Part shown: positions 1-11,926 of the stretch, piece by piece | How the letters are laid out: each line of letters opens with the position of its first letter | How positions within the stretch are numbered: position 1 is the first letter of the stretch | Source of the DNA: Sesamum alatum | Taxonomy: Eukaryota; Streptophyta; Magnoliopsida; Lamiales; Pedaliaceae | Direction: 5' to 3' | Assembly (NCBI GenBank): GCA_034509735.1 | Contig: JACGWO010000010.1 | Coordinates: forward strand, 16,443,193 to 16,507,192 | Length of the DNA: 64,000 nt | Made by a program: the position numbers and the translations under genes | Notes under the pieces: generated by a model | Told to the model about the DNA's origin: nothing | The model's database searches: none | Seen by the model: the letters and a program-made list of their open reading frames with translations, nothing else

Positions 1-124
1 TGGGGTCTGGGAAGTCCACGAGCACCTGGTGTCTCAGACTCATTCTTCTTCTAAAGCAGGTTGCTCTATATCAGCATCTTCTTCAGTTTCTTCCACAATA
101 TTACAAGAAATCGATCAGATTTGA
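1..124 (+). other. possible C-terminal exon of a gene off the left edge
   Basis: An open frame enters at base 2 and runs 40 codons to a TGA at 122-124. It is Ser-rich and begins Gly-Val-Trp-Glu-Val-His. No domain is recognisable and no splice acceptor can be judged because the left edge cuts it. It could equally be spacer sequence. A 16-base G run follows at 171-186. Confidence 0.15.
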
Positions 125-904
125 GAGTGAAGTGTGTTGGTTTAGGATTTTGATTTAGGGGAATAAGGGAGGGGGGGGGGGGGGGGCGGAGTTACGAACT
201 AAATTTTTTTTAAGGCACAAATGGTATGGTCAAGTTAGCATGTAACATTTTGACTTCAAGTGGCTGTTATGACTAACGGCACGTGGTCTCAACGTGCATT
301 TGCCGTTTACTTTTTACGGCGAATGACCATTTTTGTTAATTTTGTAAATTTTTGGGGACTAAAAGTGTCCATTCGTAAAACGTGGGACCAAAATTGAGAT
401 GAGTCTATCTAATGGGATCAAAAGTGTCATTTGCCATAAAAATATATATATAAACTAACAAATCACATCTCAAAAAAATAAAAAGTAAGAAACAAAGAAA
501 TAAACAAAAAAAAAAAAAAAAACCAACTTAAGGTATTATTAGCATAATAAAAATTTAATGTCATGGTGTAAGTAATCACTTTTTGTAGTAAAACAGGATT
601 TTCTTTTTACTTTTTATAGTAAAACATGATTTCTTTTTAAATTAGTATAGATGAACTTTTACTGAGAGTGAAATGGTGTAACTGCGACCTGTGCAAATGA
701 AAAGATATGTCCGACAACAATATAGTCTACTGAAAGTTTAGCCCTTGATCTACACAAATCTTTTCCGCCCAAGGTGAAACCCACAGCAGCATTTTTTTGT
801 TATTTTATAGACGACGACACAGAAGTAAGAGTCAAACAAGCATCCACAATATTAGAGATTCGATTGATTAGTTATGAAGCTATATACACAACAAACTCAG
901 CCTC
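125..904. other. AT-rich spacer with degenerate repeat
   Basis: No gene is seen. Bases 210-440 carry phrases about a 'force-neutral' repeat type seen again in this window (near 11850, 27830 and 33170), built around wording such as GGGACCAAAA and AAAAGTGTC. The part nearest 904 would be the 3' UTR of the minus-strand gene that ends at 905, but no clear polyadenylation signal was identified. Confidence 0.4.
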
Positions 905-3900
905 CTAGGTGTCATCTTCCTCCTCGTCTTCTTCAGGCATTACGCTTTGGTTCATCATGAACCTCCAGCTGTCTCCTTCCTCTATTTCCCACTGTTTCTT
1001 CAGCTCGTAAATGGTTTTGGCTGCTGCTGCAGCAATTGCTGGGTTGCTATCTTCAGCCAGTCTCTGCAAAAGGATATAAAAGAAAATTCCAATAAGCATG
1101 CATTTTCAAAACAAGGCCCCTGAGGGACTGAAACTATAAACTACCTGAAGAGCACCCATGCCGGCATTTCCAAGAGTCCACATCGATGGAGCAGCCGATA
1201 ATGCATTAGCTAATGCTCTCCTGTTCATCAGGGTATTGGGAAAATAGAAACTAAAGATGAATCGATCATTTCATAAATTAGAGAATATGTGAAGCAGGAA
1301 CAATTGCAAATGAACGAACTGAACTTCCTATTAGAATGATTTAGGAGGGGAAACCATCAACAGTATTTCAGCAGTGGAGTTGAACAAAGGAATCGGTACA
1401 AACCCGAAACATTAAATGAGCGACGAAGTAGTAAATAAAATAATAAATGAAATCATATGTTATGTCAACCGAGCTACTTGTGCACTTGCACACCAAACAC
1501 TAACATTGTAAGGGAAAAATCAAATGGAAACAGGAATTCAAGTCTCAGGACCAGATGATCCTCCCAAGAAAAATAAATTCATGACAGTTGAGCCGTCAAA
1601 GCATGTATAATCATTACAATGAGATAGAGAAGACGTGTTGGCAAAGTGAATTTTTGGCGGGACGCCTCCTGTTATAGTACAGAATGTGCCTACAGTAGAT
1701 CAATTATTTTGATAGAGCTTTTTCAGATATTTTGTCATTTTCTTCAACTGAGTGACTGATAGGTACATGATTACTAGATTTTAGAATTTGACCAATATAA
1801 GAACTAGAACGTGAACTAGAATATCAAGGACTTGGTTCTACCATAATTCGATGGTTTATTGGTACTCGTAATTTGTTGCTGACCTTTAGCTAATTTGCTT
1901 CTTGACCTTTTTGGGTCTATTATATATTAATACTTCATCGAAAAGTTTAAACTATTATAAAAATAAATTATTTAATACAATATTTTAACACCCCCTCACA
2001 TGCAAATCGTGCACGTGAAATCTTTTCTTTATAAAAGGGTGGCATTGACATTCGAACATAGGACCTCTTATTTGTCGTGACGGAACCATGTTTAACAAAC
2101 AACTCATCTAAAAGTTTAAGCAGGAAAACAAATTTAATATTAATATCCTAAACTTAATAATTCCTTTCTAACAGTTTAAGCTTTTGGATGAGGTGGTCAT
2201 TAACACAGTTCAACACTTCAACCAAAAAAAAGTATTATTAAAAAAAAAAAAAAAAAAAACCACTTGTTAGAAACACTTCACTGAACAACCCTGCCAAGGA
2301 ATTTCTATATCTGGATAGTATATATATTAGTCTTTAGCTGCATAAGTTAGTCTCTCTTGTTTCTCTGTCTCTTTGACATTCTCTTGACAAATTTAAGTTC
2401 AAGAGAAAAATATACACAAGCATATAAGCAAATCCTATTTGTATATACTGAATTAGCAAAATAAACACTTGGACTAGTTTCTACATTAGGCTTAACAGCA
2501 AAATATAGAGAACAAAGAATGGCAAAATAAATCCGCTGAATCAAGAGTCGTAGCTACCTGGTGCTGACATCAGGAGAATTTGAACACTCTGCCAACAGAG
2601 ATACACTACTTTTACCATCCATTGCATCAAGATCAATAAGCGCGGCAACCAGCAACTCCAGCTGCCCCAAATGGAAGATAAGTAAATAAAAGAGCATGCA
2701 AATTGAAGTTCAATTGTCAAAGGTAGAAACAACTTTGATATGCATCTATTTGTTTGACTCGGACCTCTTCCGGATCAGTATAGTCAATTCCATCAGCTTC
2801 GGAAAGTGCAGAAGCTATGCTCCAATAAGCTTCCTATATGTAAACAAATATGAAGGTTCAAGATAAAGATAGAACACTCCTATACACCCTGTCTAAATTG
2901 GAATATTGTTCAATAACAAACCTGAATAGCAGTAATACGATCTGCAGATACTTCTCCAGGAAGAAATTCAAGAGTTTTCCCGTTCTTTTCTAGTGTTATA
3001 TGCCTTGCCACCTTGTTAGTGTTTATAGAATCTATTTTCCTGTGCAGACAAGATCCGGTTAGTAAATAGTCATGCATTCTTGAATGACAAGGAAGATATA
3101 TGTTAGAAACTTACAATCTGTACATTTTGCTCACCATCATATCATGAATGTTTTTGACAAACTGCAACTCCAACAAACAGAAATCTGAATTCTCAAAGCA
3201 TTAACGAGACACAAAGGAAGAGTATTATTCGTGAAGTGAGGGTGGTTGAAGTCGTGAAATAACAAGTCAAAGATTCTCCTGAGTATCATCGTGCAAGAAA
3301 GAGATGTCTCCCTATTTACTGCAGCAAACAAAGAATTTGTCTCATACAATACCTCCAATGCCATAAAAGAATCTTCCATTGCACGTTGCTTGGCAGCAGA
3401 ATCAGCTCGCTTCAAATCAGCCTGAACATGAACAAGCGGGTTTTCTTTTATTTTAGGATCTCAAATACAAAAAACCACGGTCTGTTGTTGTTAATCCAAA
3501 TCCTTTCTCAGAAGGGGTGAAACTAACAGATAAAATATTTATATAAACATGTTACAGAGCATGAGATCCGCAACCGGTATCTAAACATAGGAAAATGCAA
3601 GGGAGCAGCTCCAGGAACCATGATAAGTGTCTGAATCTAAATTACATTGGTAAAAGACAGCAAAGCAAAAGATTCTTGAGATATTTGAGGCATCTGTCAG
3701 TTGTAGATAATAGGAATATAGGATGAATGCAAACCAACGTAATTATCAATTACAACGGCTTCCTCATTGTTATTGCAAAAAATTATCTAGGCAAGTAAAG
3801 GTATTGGCATCAGAGAATTTAGATTAAGCCAATTATCATCATGATCACTTTTTTTAACTAAACGGCAATGGATCAGACATATAATATTTAGTTGTTTTTG

Positions 3901-6900
3901 AAAATCCAAAACTCAAAGACTAACACCAGGACCAACAAAATTTAAGCTGAATAGTGTCTCCATTTCATATTCACTTGCAGCTCATATGCACCAATCTAAC
4001 CCTCTAAAACTCACATGGTTCCACCAGTTACGGGCATTTTCCACATTTTTATGAAACTGATCCATAAGCTTAAGCTATAATGCCAGCAATACTTAACATC
4101 ATCTTGTATTCTTCTATATCAGTTACCTAGCCTTTTAGTGTCTTGACTTTCCAGAAAATCTACTTCTGTGAGTTTAGTATCAGGCTTCCAGAATATGTCT
4201 GTCAAATTACTTCAATAACTAAAAATGAAAAGAAAAGAAAAGAAAAGAAGCAATAGCATTTTAAAACTAATTCAGGTGATATTTAATGCTCTTCTTCACT
4301 TAAAATATACTGTTATGTGCCTATATCCATAATCCACCTCAGTGTAATTTTGTTCTGTCTTGGTCCGAGTGGGGATAGCATTTCTCTTCTGCATGTCCAT
4401 GGAGTTTTGAAAAACCCAAACATCTCAGATAGATAGAGAGGTAGGAATTTCTCGAATGAACCACTCCTTCGTATACGTCAGGAGTCCATTGATGAGAAGG
4501 GGCTGGGGAAAGCGTGAACCCAATTCCTACAACGATGAATATGAGCGCAATTGAAATTCCTTGAGTACATTCATGATAAAGACCATTCACTATTTCTTTG
4601 AAGCTCGATCTCTTCCCCAGATAAACCATATAGCCAGAGAAACCATGAACCAGAATAGAAGAGCTTGTGACATACATAAAGTCTTTGTATCTATCTATTG
4701 CTCTATTTTGAGGAATGCATCATATTAAGACGAATGGTAGCAGACCTTCATACTGCATTAGGAATCCAACATTCTAGTAGCACAATGTTGTAGACAGTTC
4801 CAGGGAGTCCAGGAAAAGAATTGGACATACGTGTGGAAAGAGAGAATCAGCGACTGAAGCTAATCAAAGCATCAAAGAAGAAGGATCTGAAGAAAAACAA
4901 GTGTTGAAAGATGATGTACGAAAGCAGAATCCCCATGAAGGGTGAACAGAGATGCACAAAGTGAGAACTAGAGCTTAAGACTAAAGGAGTCAGTAGGAAC
5001 AGCACGTATACAGAAAGATGGAAGAACTCTCATGGTTTAGAGATATTAGAGTGTGGAGCAAACCCCCTATCACAATTTGACCTAGCTTGACTGAACGTAT
5101 TACAGGTGAAGTGCCTTAGCTGTATTAATTTAAGGCAGCTGTCTATTGAAATTGTACTTTAGTAAGAAATTTTGAGAAACTATGGATGTATAAGTAATTC
5201 ATCTCTAAACCACATGAAAATTCTTGTGTTCATGTTTTCGGTTGTCCTCTCAATTTTTTTGCACACGTTTCACAGTCTCTCTTATAATTTTGCAATTTCC
5301 TAACAAGAGATAGTACTAAACCAAGAAAGTTTTCACTAGAAACAAGCCTTCATATTTCAGAAGAACATTCACTACGACCTTCTTGGGTCTCCTTTAGTTG
5401 GACACATTCGACCGGCTCTGGCAATCAAATGCACAAAAGAGATGTACCATTAAAGAAAGTATACTTAGTAAAAGAAACAAAAAGTGCAAATGAAGAAGAT
5501 GACGACTAATTTGCAGCAATAAAACAAAATACTTGACTAAAATTGTTGCATAAAGATCATAGATCATACGAGCCCGCTTTAAATCCCCATAACTCACCTC
5601 TAATGCACCCAATATCATATTTTGACCTAGCTTGACTGAACATTTTACAGGTGCCTTAGCTGTATATTATTGAGGCAACCGTCTATTGGAAATTATACGA
5701 AAAATTTTACTTTAGTAAGAAAAACTTGAGAAAACATGGATGTACGAGTAATTCATCTCTAACCACATTAAAAAACTTTTGTGTTTTTCTCTTTAGTTTT
5801 CCTTTCCATTTTTTTGCAGATGTTTCACAGTCGATCTTATAGTTTTGCAATTTCGTAACAAGGGATAATGCTAGAAAATAAGCCTTCACATTTTGAAAGA
5901 ACATGCATCTATGACCTTCTTGAGTCTCCTTTACTTTGCAGGGATAAAATAAAATAATTGACTAAAATTGTTGCATAAAGAACATAAGGCTATACAAGGC
6001 TGCTGTAAAGCACCATATGTCACCTCTAATGCACCATCATTCCAATGCTTGTCGGCGGCACTTTTCAATTTTGATTGAGCTTTGTTTTTCAGAAGCTGCC
6101 AAGAAACCGAACTAAAAATAAGTATCAAGACAGGCTAATTCTAGCATGTATTCTTGTAGCTGTCGCAATAGTTTGGAAAGGAGATCCCTTACAGTGGCTA
6201 CACGATGAAGCCTTTCAGCTCTTCTCTTTACATCATTATCAATTTTCTCAGTATCTTCCCTAGCCCTTGCTACATAACAAAAAAGAACGATAATGATTTA
6301 AATAAATTGAACAGTTTTTGCCTCTTTCCCAAATTCACTAAAGTACCTGCATCAGTAATTGTGTTCATTTCAAGAGATAATATAATATATTGCCATGCAT
6401 GTTTAGAATAAAAAGTAACTTGGTAGATCGAACTACCCTATACCCTGATTTTGCTCATAAGCAGTGGATAACAATAATGTTATGTTCCAATAAAAGTAAG
6501 CATCTTTGAAACACATAATGACAATCTTGTTGACAATTTTGATACAGCAGCTTCCGTGAGTTCAGACACTTGATTTTGAAGTCTATTTACTAAATCCTCA
6601 ATGTATATAGGAAAAGATTTCTTACCATCAAGCTTAAGGAACTCTGAACCAATAAATGCGACATCTTGACGTGCACGAGCATCCAACTTCATAATGCCTC
6701 TATTGAAAATGTAATTATTAGCAAGTATTGCAAATTACTTATGAAGTTATGATCGCACCGTCGAAACGGTGATGCTATATAAACCAACCCACAAAATGAT
6801 ACGTCCTTGGTAACAACATATATCATCTCTAAAAGCAGAAAATAGAAAGACTAACAGAATGCTGGGAGTAGTTAATGAATTGCTAGAGCTAAAAAAATGG

Positions 6901-7671
6901 GCATTCGTCTTACCGTGAAAGAAGTACGATATCATTTCTAGCCCTTTCATTGACGAATTTTGCATCATTGGAAACAAATCTGCATGCTTCAGCTAATCCT
7001 TGACTAGAAGAGATGTTTATCCCAGTCTCAATCGGATGCTCATCTCCACTTGGGGAGCTGATCAGAAGACAGTAAGCATAAAAAAGAATCAACTATAAGA
7101 TGAACTGGTTTGGAAATAAAATTATTAATAGTGGCAGAAAAGACAAGATATTTGATACCCATCAACCAAAATGTTAACAAGATCTAAACCAAAAAGAAAT
7201 CCATCTAAATTCTATAATAAACCTAGAATAGCCCATGATATAACTAAATTCTCAAACTAGGCTGCCGAAAATTTATGATATGTTTTTCTCCTTTTATGAA
7301 CATGCCCTTTCAGGAGATCAAAATTGAAAATAGCATAAGTCGAACAAGAAAAACAACACTCCACTGCACAGCTTGGTGCATCATGTATACCTGGACATAT
7401 TTGAACAATCATCATAGCTTGTCATGCGCTCTTTTGTTTTTGTGTTGTGTGTTTCCGCTGACTGACATACCAAAGAAGACCCCCGGGATCCAATAAAAGT
7501 ATTCAACTTTCCACCTAAAGGCCAGAATTCCTTGGTTGAAAACTTCATTTTCAGCATCGAGAGATGTCCTTTGCCTTGTTTATAATGGTTGGCTCCTTCG
7601 TTTATTGTATATAGCTTGGGGTGCTGTGGCGATTTTGCTGATGAATAAATAACCCCATTTGGTTTGGCCAT
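905..7671 (-). CDS. AAF: senescence-associated plastid protein, AAF/SPA15 family (12 exons)
   Basis: Exons in coding order: 7391-7671, 6914-7057, 6626-6699, 6193-6269, 6024-6095, 3353-3421, 3115-3161, 2922-3039, 2765-2833, 2558-2661, 1145-1220, 905-1063. They total 1290 bp, and all splice phases join to an unbroken frame of 429 codons plus stop, with GT-AG introns. I recognise the family from stretches such as [45 protein letters not shown] and [14 protein letters not shown]. The family is known from sweet potato SPA15 and Arabidopsis A-FIFTEEN, a chloroplast protein tied to leaf senescence and redox stress; its biochemistry is unknown. The first 50 or so residues are Ser/Lys-rich, as expected of a transit peptide. 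The middle is charged and probably helical, and the tail is acidic (EEDEEEDDT). The start is the first ATG of exon 1 and matches the usual N-terminus. Length is close to the family norm of about 430. The gene appears intact. Confidence 0.9.
1221..2557 (-). other. intron 10 of the AAF gene with old repeat sequence
   Basis: This intron lies between the exons at 2558-2661 and 1145-1220. Around 1985-2120 it holds a phrase common in plant repeats (TAACACCCCCTCACATGCAA, then a run about ACATTCGAACATAGGACCTC), plus an 18-base A run near 2240. It may be a fragment of a retroelement, but no ends could be found. Confidence 0.35.
4339..4677 (-). pseudogene. ndhB: nuclear plastid-DNA fragment: ndhB remnant inside an AAF intron
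   Basis: The minus-strand translation contains [30 protein letters not shown] and [14 protein letters not shown], which I recognise as plastid NAD(P)H dehydrogenase subunit 2. Clear similarity covers about 4340-4665. Small insertions and deletions shift the frame on both sides of the core, so the segment continues in other frames (for example before EIVNGL and after VYEGV). It sits in the 2.6-kb intron 3422-6023 in the same orientation as the host gene. It cannot encode a working subunit and should be spliced out. A mitochondrial intermediate copy cannot be excluded. Confidence 0.85.
5076..6036. repeat. tandem duplication spanning an exon edge in the AAF gene
   Basis: Copy 1 (5076-5620) and copy 2 (5621 to about 6036) both begin TTTGACCTAGCTTGACTGAA and align along most of their length, for example through TACTTTAGTAAGAAA and TTGACTAAAATTGTTGCATAA. 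Copy 1 has about 110 extra bases near 5400-5510. Copy 2 runs into the real exon 6024-6095. Copy 1 therefore carries a stray copy of that exon's last bases (GGTGCATTAGAG on the minus strand) and a second splice donor at 5597/5598. Confidence 0.8.
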
Positions 7672-9440
7672 GATTTCAGATCAGAGGAAGCTCCAGCAGC
7701 AGCGTAACTTCAGTAAGAATAGAAGGAGAAATGACTAATGCAGAGAGTAAACAACCAAGGTTAGCATTCCCCCAGAAGCTTGAAAGCTGTATGAACAGAA
7801 GAAGAGCATAAATGATTCAGATGATAGTTAGGCAGAATCCACAAATTGATGCTGAGAATTTGAATGGATAACTATTATATCATTTATTGGCATGAAATTT
7901 TAGTTGCGGAAGCTAAAAAAGTCTTGCTGAAATTTTTTATTTGGAACCTCATTGGTTGGCCAAAATTAGTATTAGATCAAATTGGCTACTATGAACAACA
8001 ACTAAAAGAATCCTAGAAGTTGCCATGTACAGTTGTGGAAAATGACCTCACTTTTGGACTTCAAATGTAAGGATCTAAAGTGCAATTGTGACAGAATTTG
8101 GCAAAGGGGATTTATAATTAAGAAGGCTGATTACTCAAGAAACCTACTAGTTTCTCACCCAGCAAGATATCTTTTATTTTCCTTTTCTTTCTCACCAGAA
8201 ACTTATTAGTAACAGACTGAAAGAGGCCAAAACCTGTAGATATATTTATTCCTTACACTTCAATAATTCTCTAATTTCAAGTTCAAACACTTAAATGACT
8301 ATATTTTAGTCAACAACTTGATAAATTCACAGTTTCCATCACAGAGCAATTCAATTTCTTGACCAGGTTACCACTGACTTCATTTTAGAAATACATCAAT
8401 CTGCTGTTAATTGCACAGAGACCAAGTGCCAAACAGGTAATCTGGCCTGCTCTTACATGCCTGCATTGTCATGAAGATACTATTGCCCAGTGACAGCCGG
8501 GAGTTACTGTTCCCCCATAAGCATCTTTTATCCGGTTAAAATTATTAGTATCTTACCTAGATCACACATTCACAGTTCATCTCAGCCTAACAACCCCCCC
8601 CCCCCCCCCGGTTCGGGAAACTAGGAACCTTGATAAAGAACGGTGAGACCTCTTTGTACTAATAAAAGTATAGTAAGCACCAGCAACTACTTCCGCAAAA
8701 AATCCAGCATGAACAAATGACCTACTGGCGTTTGGTCACATGGAAATTGGCCATTAAGACGAATCCAACTTGAACCAAATTCTGTGCTGCCCAAAAGGTT
8801 GCAGAACCTATAACTTTTAACTCCACACAATTACATAGAACTTAAAGCATTCTCTCTAAAATATCATCTATTATGTAATTCTTCGTGAATGTTCCTGCAT
8901 CCCTCAAAATCGCTACTAGTAATTACTGCCAATCTTGGAAACCCTAAAGCTTTTCAGGGGAAATTGCTGCATAATTTCCAGTAGTATAGAATGAACAATT
9001 CAGAGTATGCTTTCAAAGTAAATGAACCACTAACCAGCAGATAATTAACAACAATAATCACAAAGCCAGACTTAAAAAAAATCTTCAAATCATGAAGTCA
9101 ATAAACAACAAAACACAACCCACATGTAAATCAACAAGCCCAGATCGTGCAATCAAACCACGTATAAAAACGAACTGCGGACAGCGGAAAGTCATTCAAC
9201 AAGCAAATGTAGAACTAAGGAGGCACTCACCTGACTTAGACCACGAAAGGGAGAGATGCGGAGAGTGCAGGAAGAATGCAGAGAGAAAAATAATAGTGAG
9301 AGTGAGAGCGAGAGCGAGAGCGAGAGCGAGAGAGAGAGCGCGAGGGGCCATGAAGAGATTGAACAAATTCCAACCACAAGCTCAGCATGTGGCCCCTCAA
9401 CTGCCAACGCTATACAACAAACGAGAATGACAAACGAAAG
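7672..9440 (-). promoter_or_regulatory. probable 5' UTR intron, first non-coding exon and promoter side of AAF
   Basis: No coding ORF stands out. On the minus strand a consensus donor (GTCAG followed by GTGAGTGCC) lies at 9231/9230, just after a CT-rich tract. That suits a 5' UTR exon at about 9231-9350 spliced to sequence just upstream of the ATG at 7671, where CTGCATTAG near 7735 is one possible acceptor. A 16-base C run lies at 8594-8609. The UTR structure is inferred, not shown; transcript ends are unknown. Confidence 0.45.
9296..9346. repeat. GAGAGC-type microsatellite
   Basis: Short tandem units of GAGAGT, GAGAGC and GAGAGA run here. On the minus strand this is a CTCTCT/CTCTCG tract, a common feature of plant 5' UTRs, and it lies just upstream of the inferred first-exon donor of the AAF gene. 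The overlapping open frames are repeat artefacts. Confidence 0.75.
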
Positions 9441-9560
9441 AATGTAACCATTTGGGAGGTCGCCGTCAGTAATAACAACCGAAATTGGCTGCTCATCCAG
9501 ATAACAATGCCAGAACATAAATGGCTTTGTTTTTTTATCTGTGTTTTGCTCAAATGCCAA

Positions 9561-10820
9561 TTATGAATCTTGAATTCCGTATTAGTCTTTCATAATTGAC
9601 ATTCATTCAATCCTCGATCCTTCGTAGAATTATACGTACTCTTTGAGAATGGGTTAGTGTGAACTGTGAAGTAATGTTTTCTTAAACTTTTGTGATTCAA
9701 AATATTACTTCAATCATGCATTAGATCCCACAACTAAAACATCGTGGGTTAGACTACTATGAATGTAGTTTGTATTGTTCCTTTGACTAGTATGGATAAA
9801 TGTGAATATGTTATTATATTGTGGACTGAATAGATATTATTACACTGTGCAATAAATAGTATAATAACAATTGATCGCCTTAGAAACATTGTTGTACTTT
9901 TCAATTAATAATTCGTTACTCATTATTTTTTTCAAAAAAAAAACTACAATCATGTAACTTTTGGATAAGGTAGGGGTATTTATACTTTTGGACTTAACTT
10001 ACGGCCGTCGATATGATTTATTCTAATATATAATTCATGATCTTATATATTTTACGGGATACTCCAATAATTTGGGATTTAATATTTTATTATGGAGATA
10101 TTGGACTCAAAATTTATTGGGAGCATGTGTGAGTGGGTGCGTGCGTAAAAAAAAAAAAGGAAAAAAGAATGATCTTATATTTCGTAATGTTTAAATAATG
10201 CAAAATTAATTTGTTTATAAAAATTTGAAACCAAAATTACCAATATATAATACCAAGTTACGAAACATAATATTTCAGTCTTACGAATTTTATAAAATTT
10301 TAATTCATAATTATTAATAAACGTATGCATATATTAAGATTTTCATATTAATGTTTTTTTGAAAAGTGTGGAAGTTCTTGTAAATCTACCCTATAGCTCA
10401 GCAGAGTGATCGGTTATATTATAAAATAAAAAATAAAAAATAAATATACATCTAAAGGTAGAATTTTATGTTTATTTGCAAAAAGTTAAAAACATTAGAG
10501 TAAAACTTGAGCCAAAAAATAACCCGTGGAACTAATATATAATTTATACTATAGCTCACAGCCTAGAATAACTACATTTGGTAGACCAGATGTGAATTTA
10601 CTAGAACACCCTTACTTTATACTTTTCTTCTTTTATAAATAATTGTTTATTTTATTAACTAATTATATCAATTATTTTTTTCATGTAAATTTAAATTTAA
10701 TCTGTTTTATAAGTATAATAAAAATTTCAAAATTATGCACACACATTGGATGTGCTTCAATCACTAATAGTAAGAAACACTAGTGTCGGTTAATGTTAGT
10801 CGTATAGGTCAGCGCATGTC
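9561..10820. other. AT-rich intergenic stretch, nothing recognised
   Basis: No ORF, RNA gene or repeat with definable ends was found. The sequence is very AT-rich with short A and T runs. Confidence 0.5.
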
Positions 10821-10826
10821 TCTAAG

Positions 10827-11810
10827 TAGGGATGGCAATAGAGTCGGGTAGCCGGGCCCTTGCCCTAGATACGCCCCGTTTAGGGTGGGTTCGACTTCTT
10901 CATAAGCGGGTTCGGTCAGGTCCGAGTCAAAAAAGAATAAATCTGACCTGGTCTAGGGTGGGTCTCGTGTTTTACCCCGGCCCTCTCCAATAATGTTTTT
11001 TATAAATTTTATATTTATATACTTATATATTATATCTAGTTATTAGGAATTATTATATTAAATCTATATTCTTAAATAATTTTGTATGTATTCAACTCTA
11101 TATAAGAATACAAATAAATAAAAATAAAAAATAGTTGAATGCTTTGTTTATATTACATAATTCAACTTAGATAAAAATAAATTATGTTAAAGTACATAAA
11201 CTTAACATGATATTACTTATTTAAAAAAATAAGAACAGAAACTTATACTAAACTAATTATAAGAAAGCCAATTGAAAGGTTAAAAAAAAAAAGAACTAAA
11301 TAAAATATAGTTAAAATAATATAAATATAGTATAAGACGTTGATTGTAAGGAAAAATAAATATGAAGAATTTACGTGGAGGGTAAGCAATAAACTAAATA
11401 AAATGTAGTTAAAATTCATGGTGAACTTTTTCTTTTTTTTTTTCATCCAATTTTAGTGTTTAAGCAATTATATTAAGCAAATATGTAGGCTTAAAATATT
11501 TAAATATGTATCTTATTATTAAAGACTTGGACTAAAATTTGCAATACAAATAACTCAAGAAAATAAAATATTAAATTTTATTATTATTTGAAATGAATAG
11601 AATAAAATATTTAGCAATAGTTTATTATTTTTATTATATTTATTCATATTACTTTTATTAAATATAAGTTTGATTTGGACGCGACGAGATGGGATTCAGG
11701 CCGTTCAGGGCAGGATGGGTCGGGTCCGAGTGTTTGAATTGGCGTTGAGGGGTATACAGGTCCTTGTCCGGGGCGGGGTGCGGGTCTTGAAATTTTTATC
11801 TGGGTCAACT
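10827..11810. mobile_element. possible non-autonomous hAT-type element
   Basis: Two GC-rich blocks flank about 680 bases of AT-rich sequence. The left block starts TAGGGATGGCAATAGAGTCG, as in many plant hAT ends. The right block (about 11675-11800) is rich in GGGTCGGGT-like words, typical of hAT subterminal regions. The reverse-complement terminal repeat at the right end is not seen and no target duplication was found, so the call is weak. Confidence 0.35.
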
Positions 11811-11926
11811 ATCACTTCAAATTTTTTATCTAAACTTTTATGTGAAATTACACTTTTAGTCCCATGGGATAGGGGGTTCAGCACTTTTAGTCCTTTACTT
11901 TACAGAATTCTCAAAATGGTCCCAAA

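Noticed and set aside
5394..5618. an extra coding exon with GDLKRAR, resembling the ADLKRAD exon
   Set aside because: It is the duplicated exon edge plus intron sequence; the resemblance is only four or five residues and there is no splice acceptor.
9092..9560. Arg/Glu/Ser-Leu repeat proteins on both strands
   Set aside because: They are translations of the GAGAGC microsatellite, probably in a 5' UTR.
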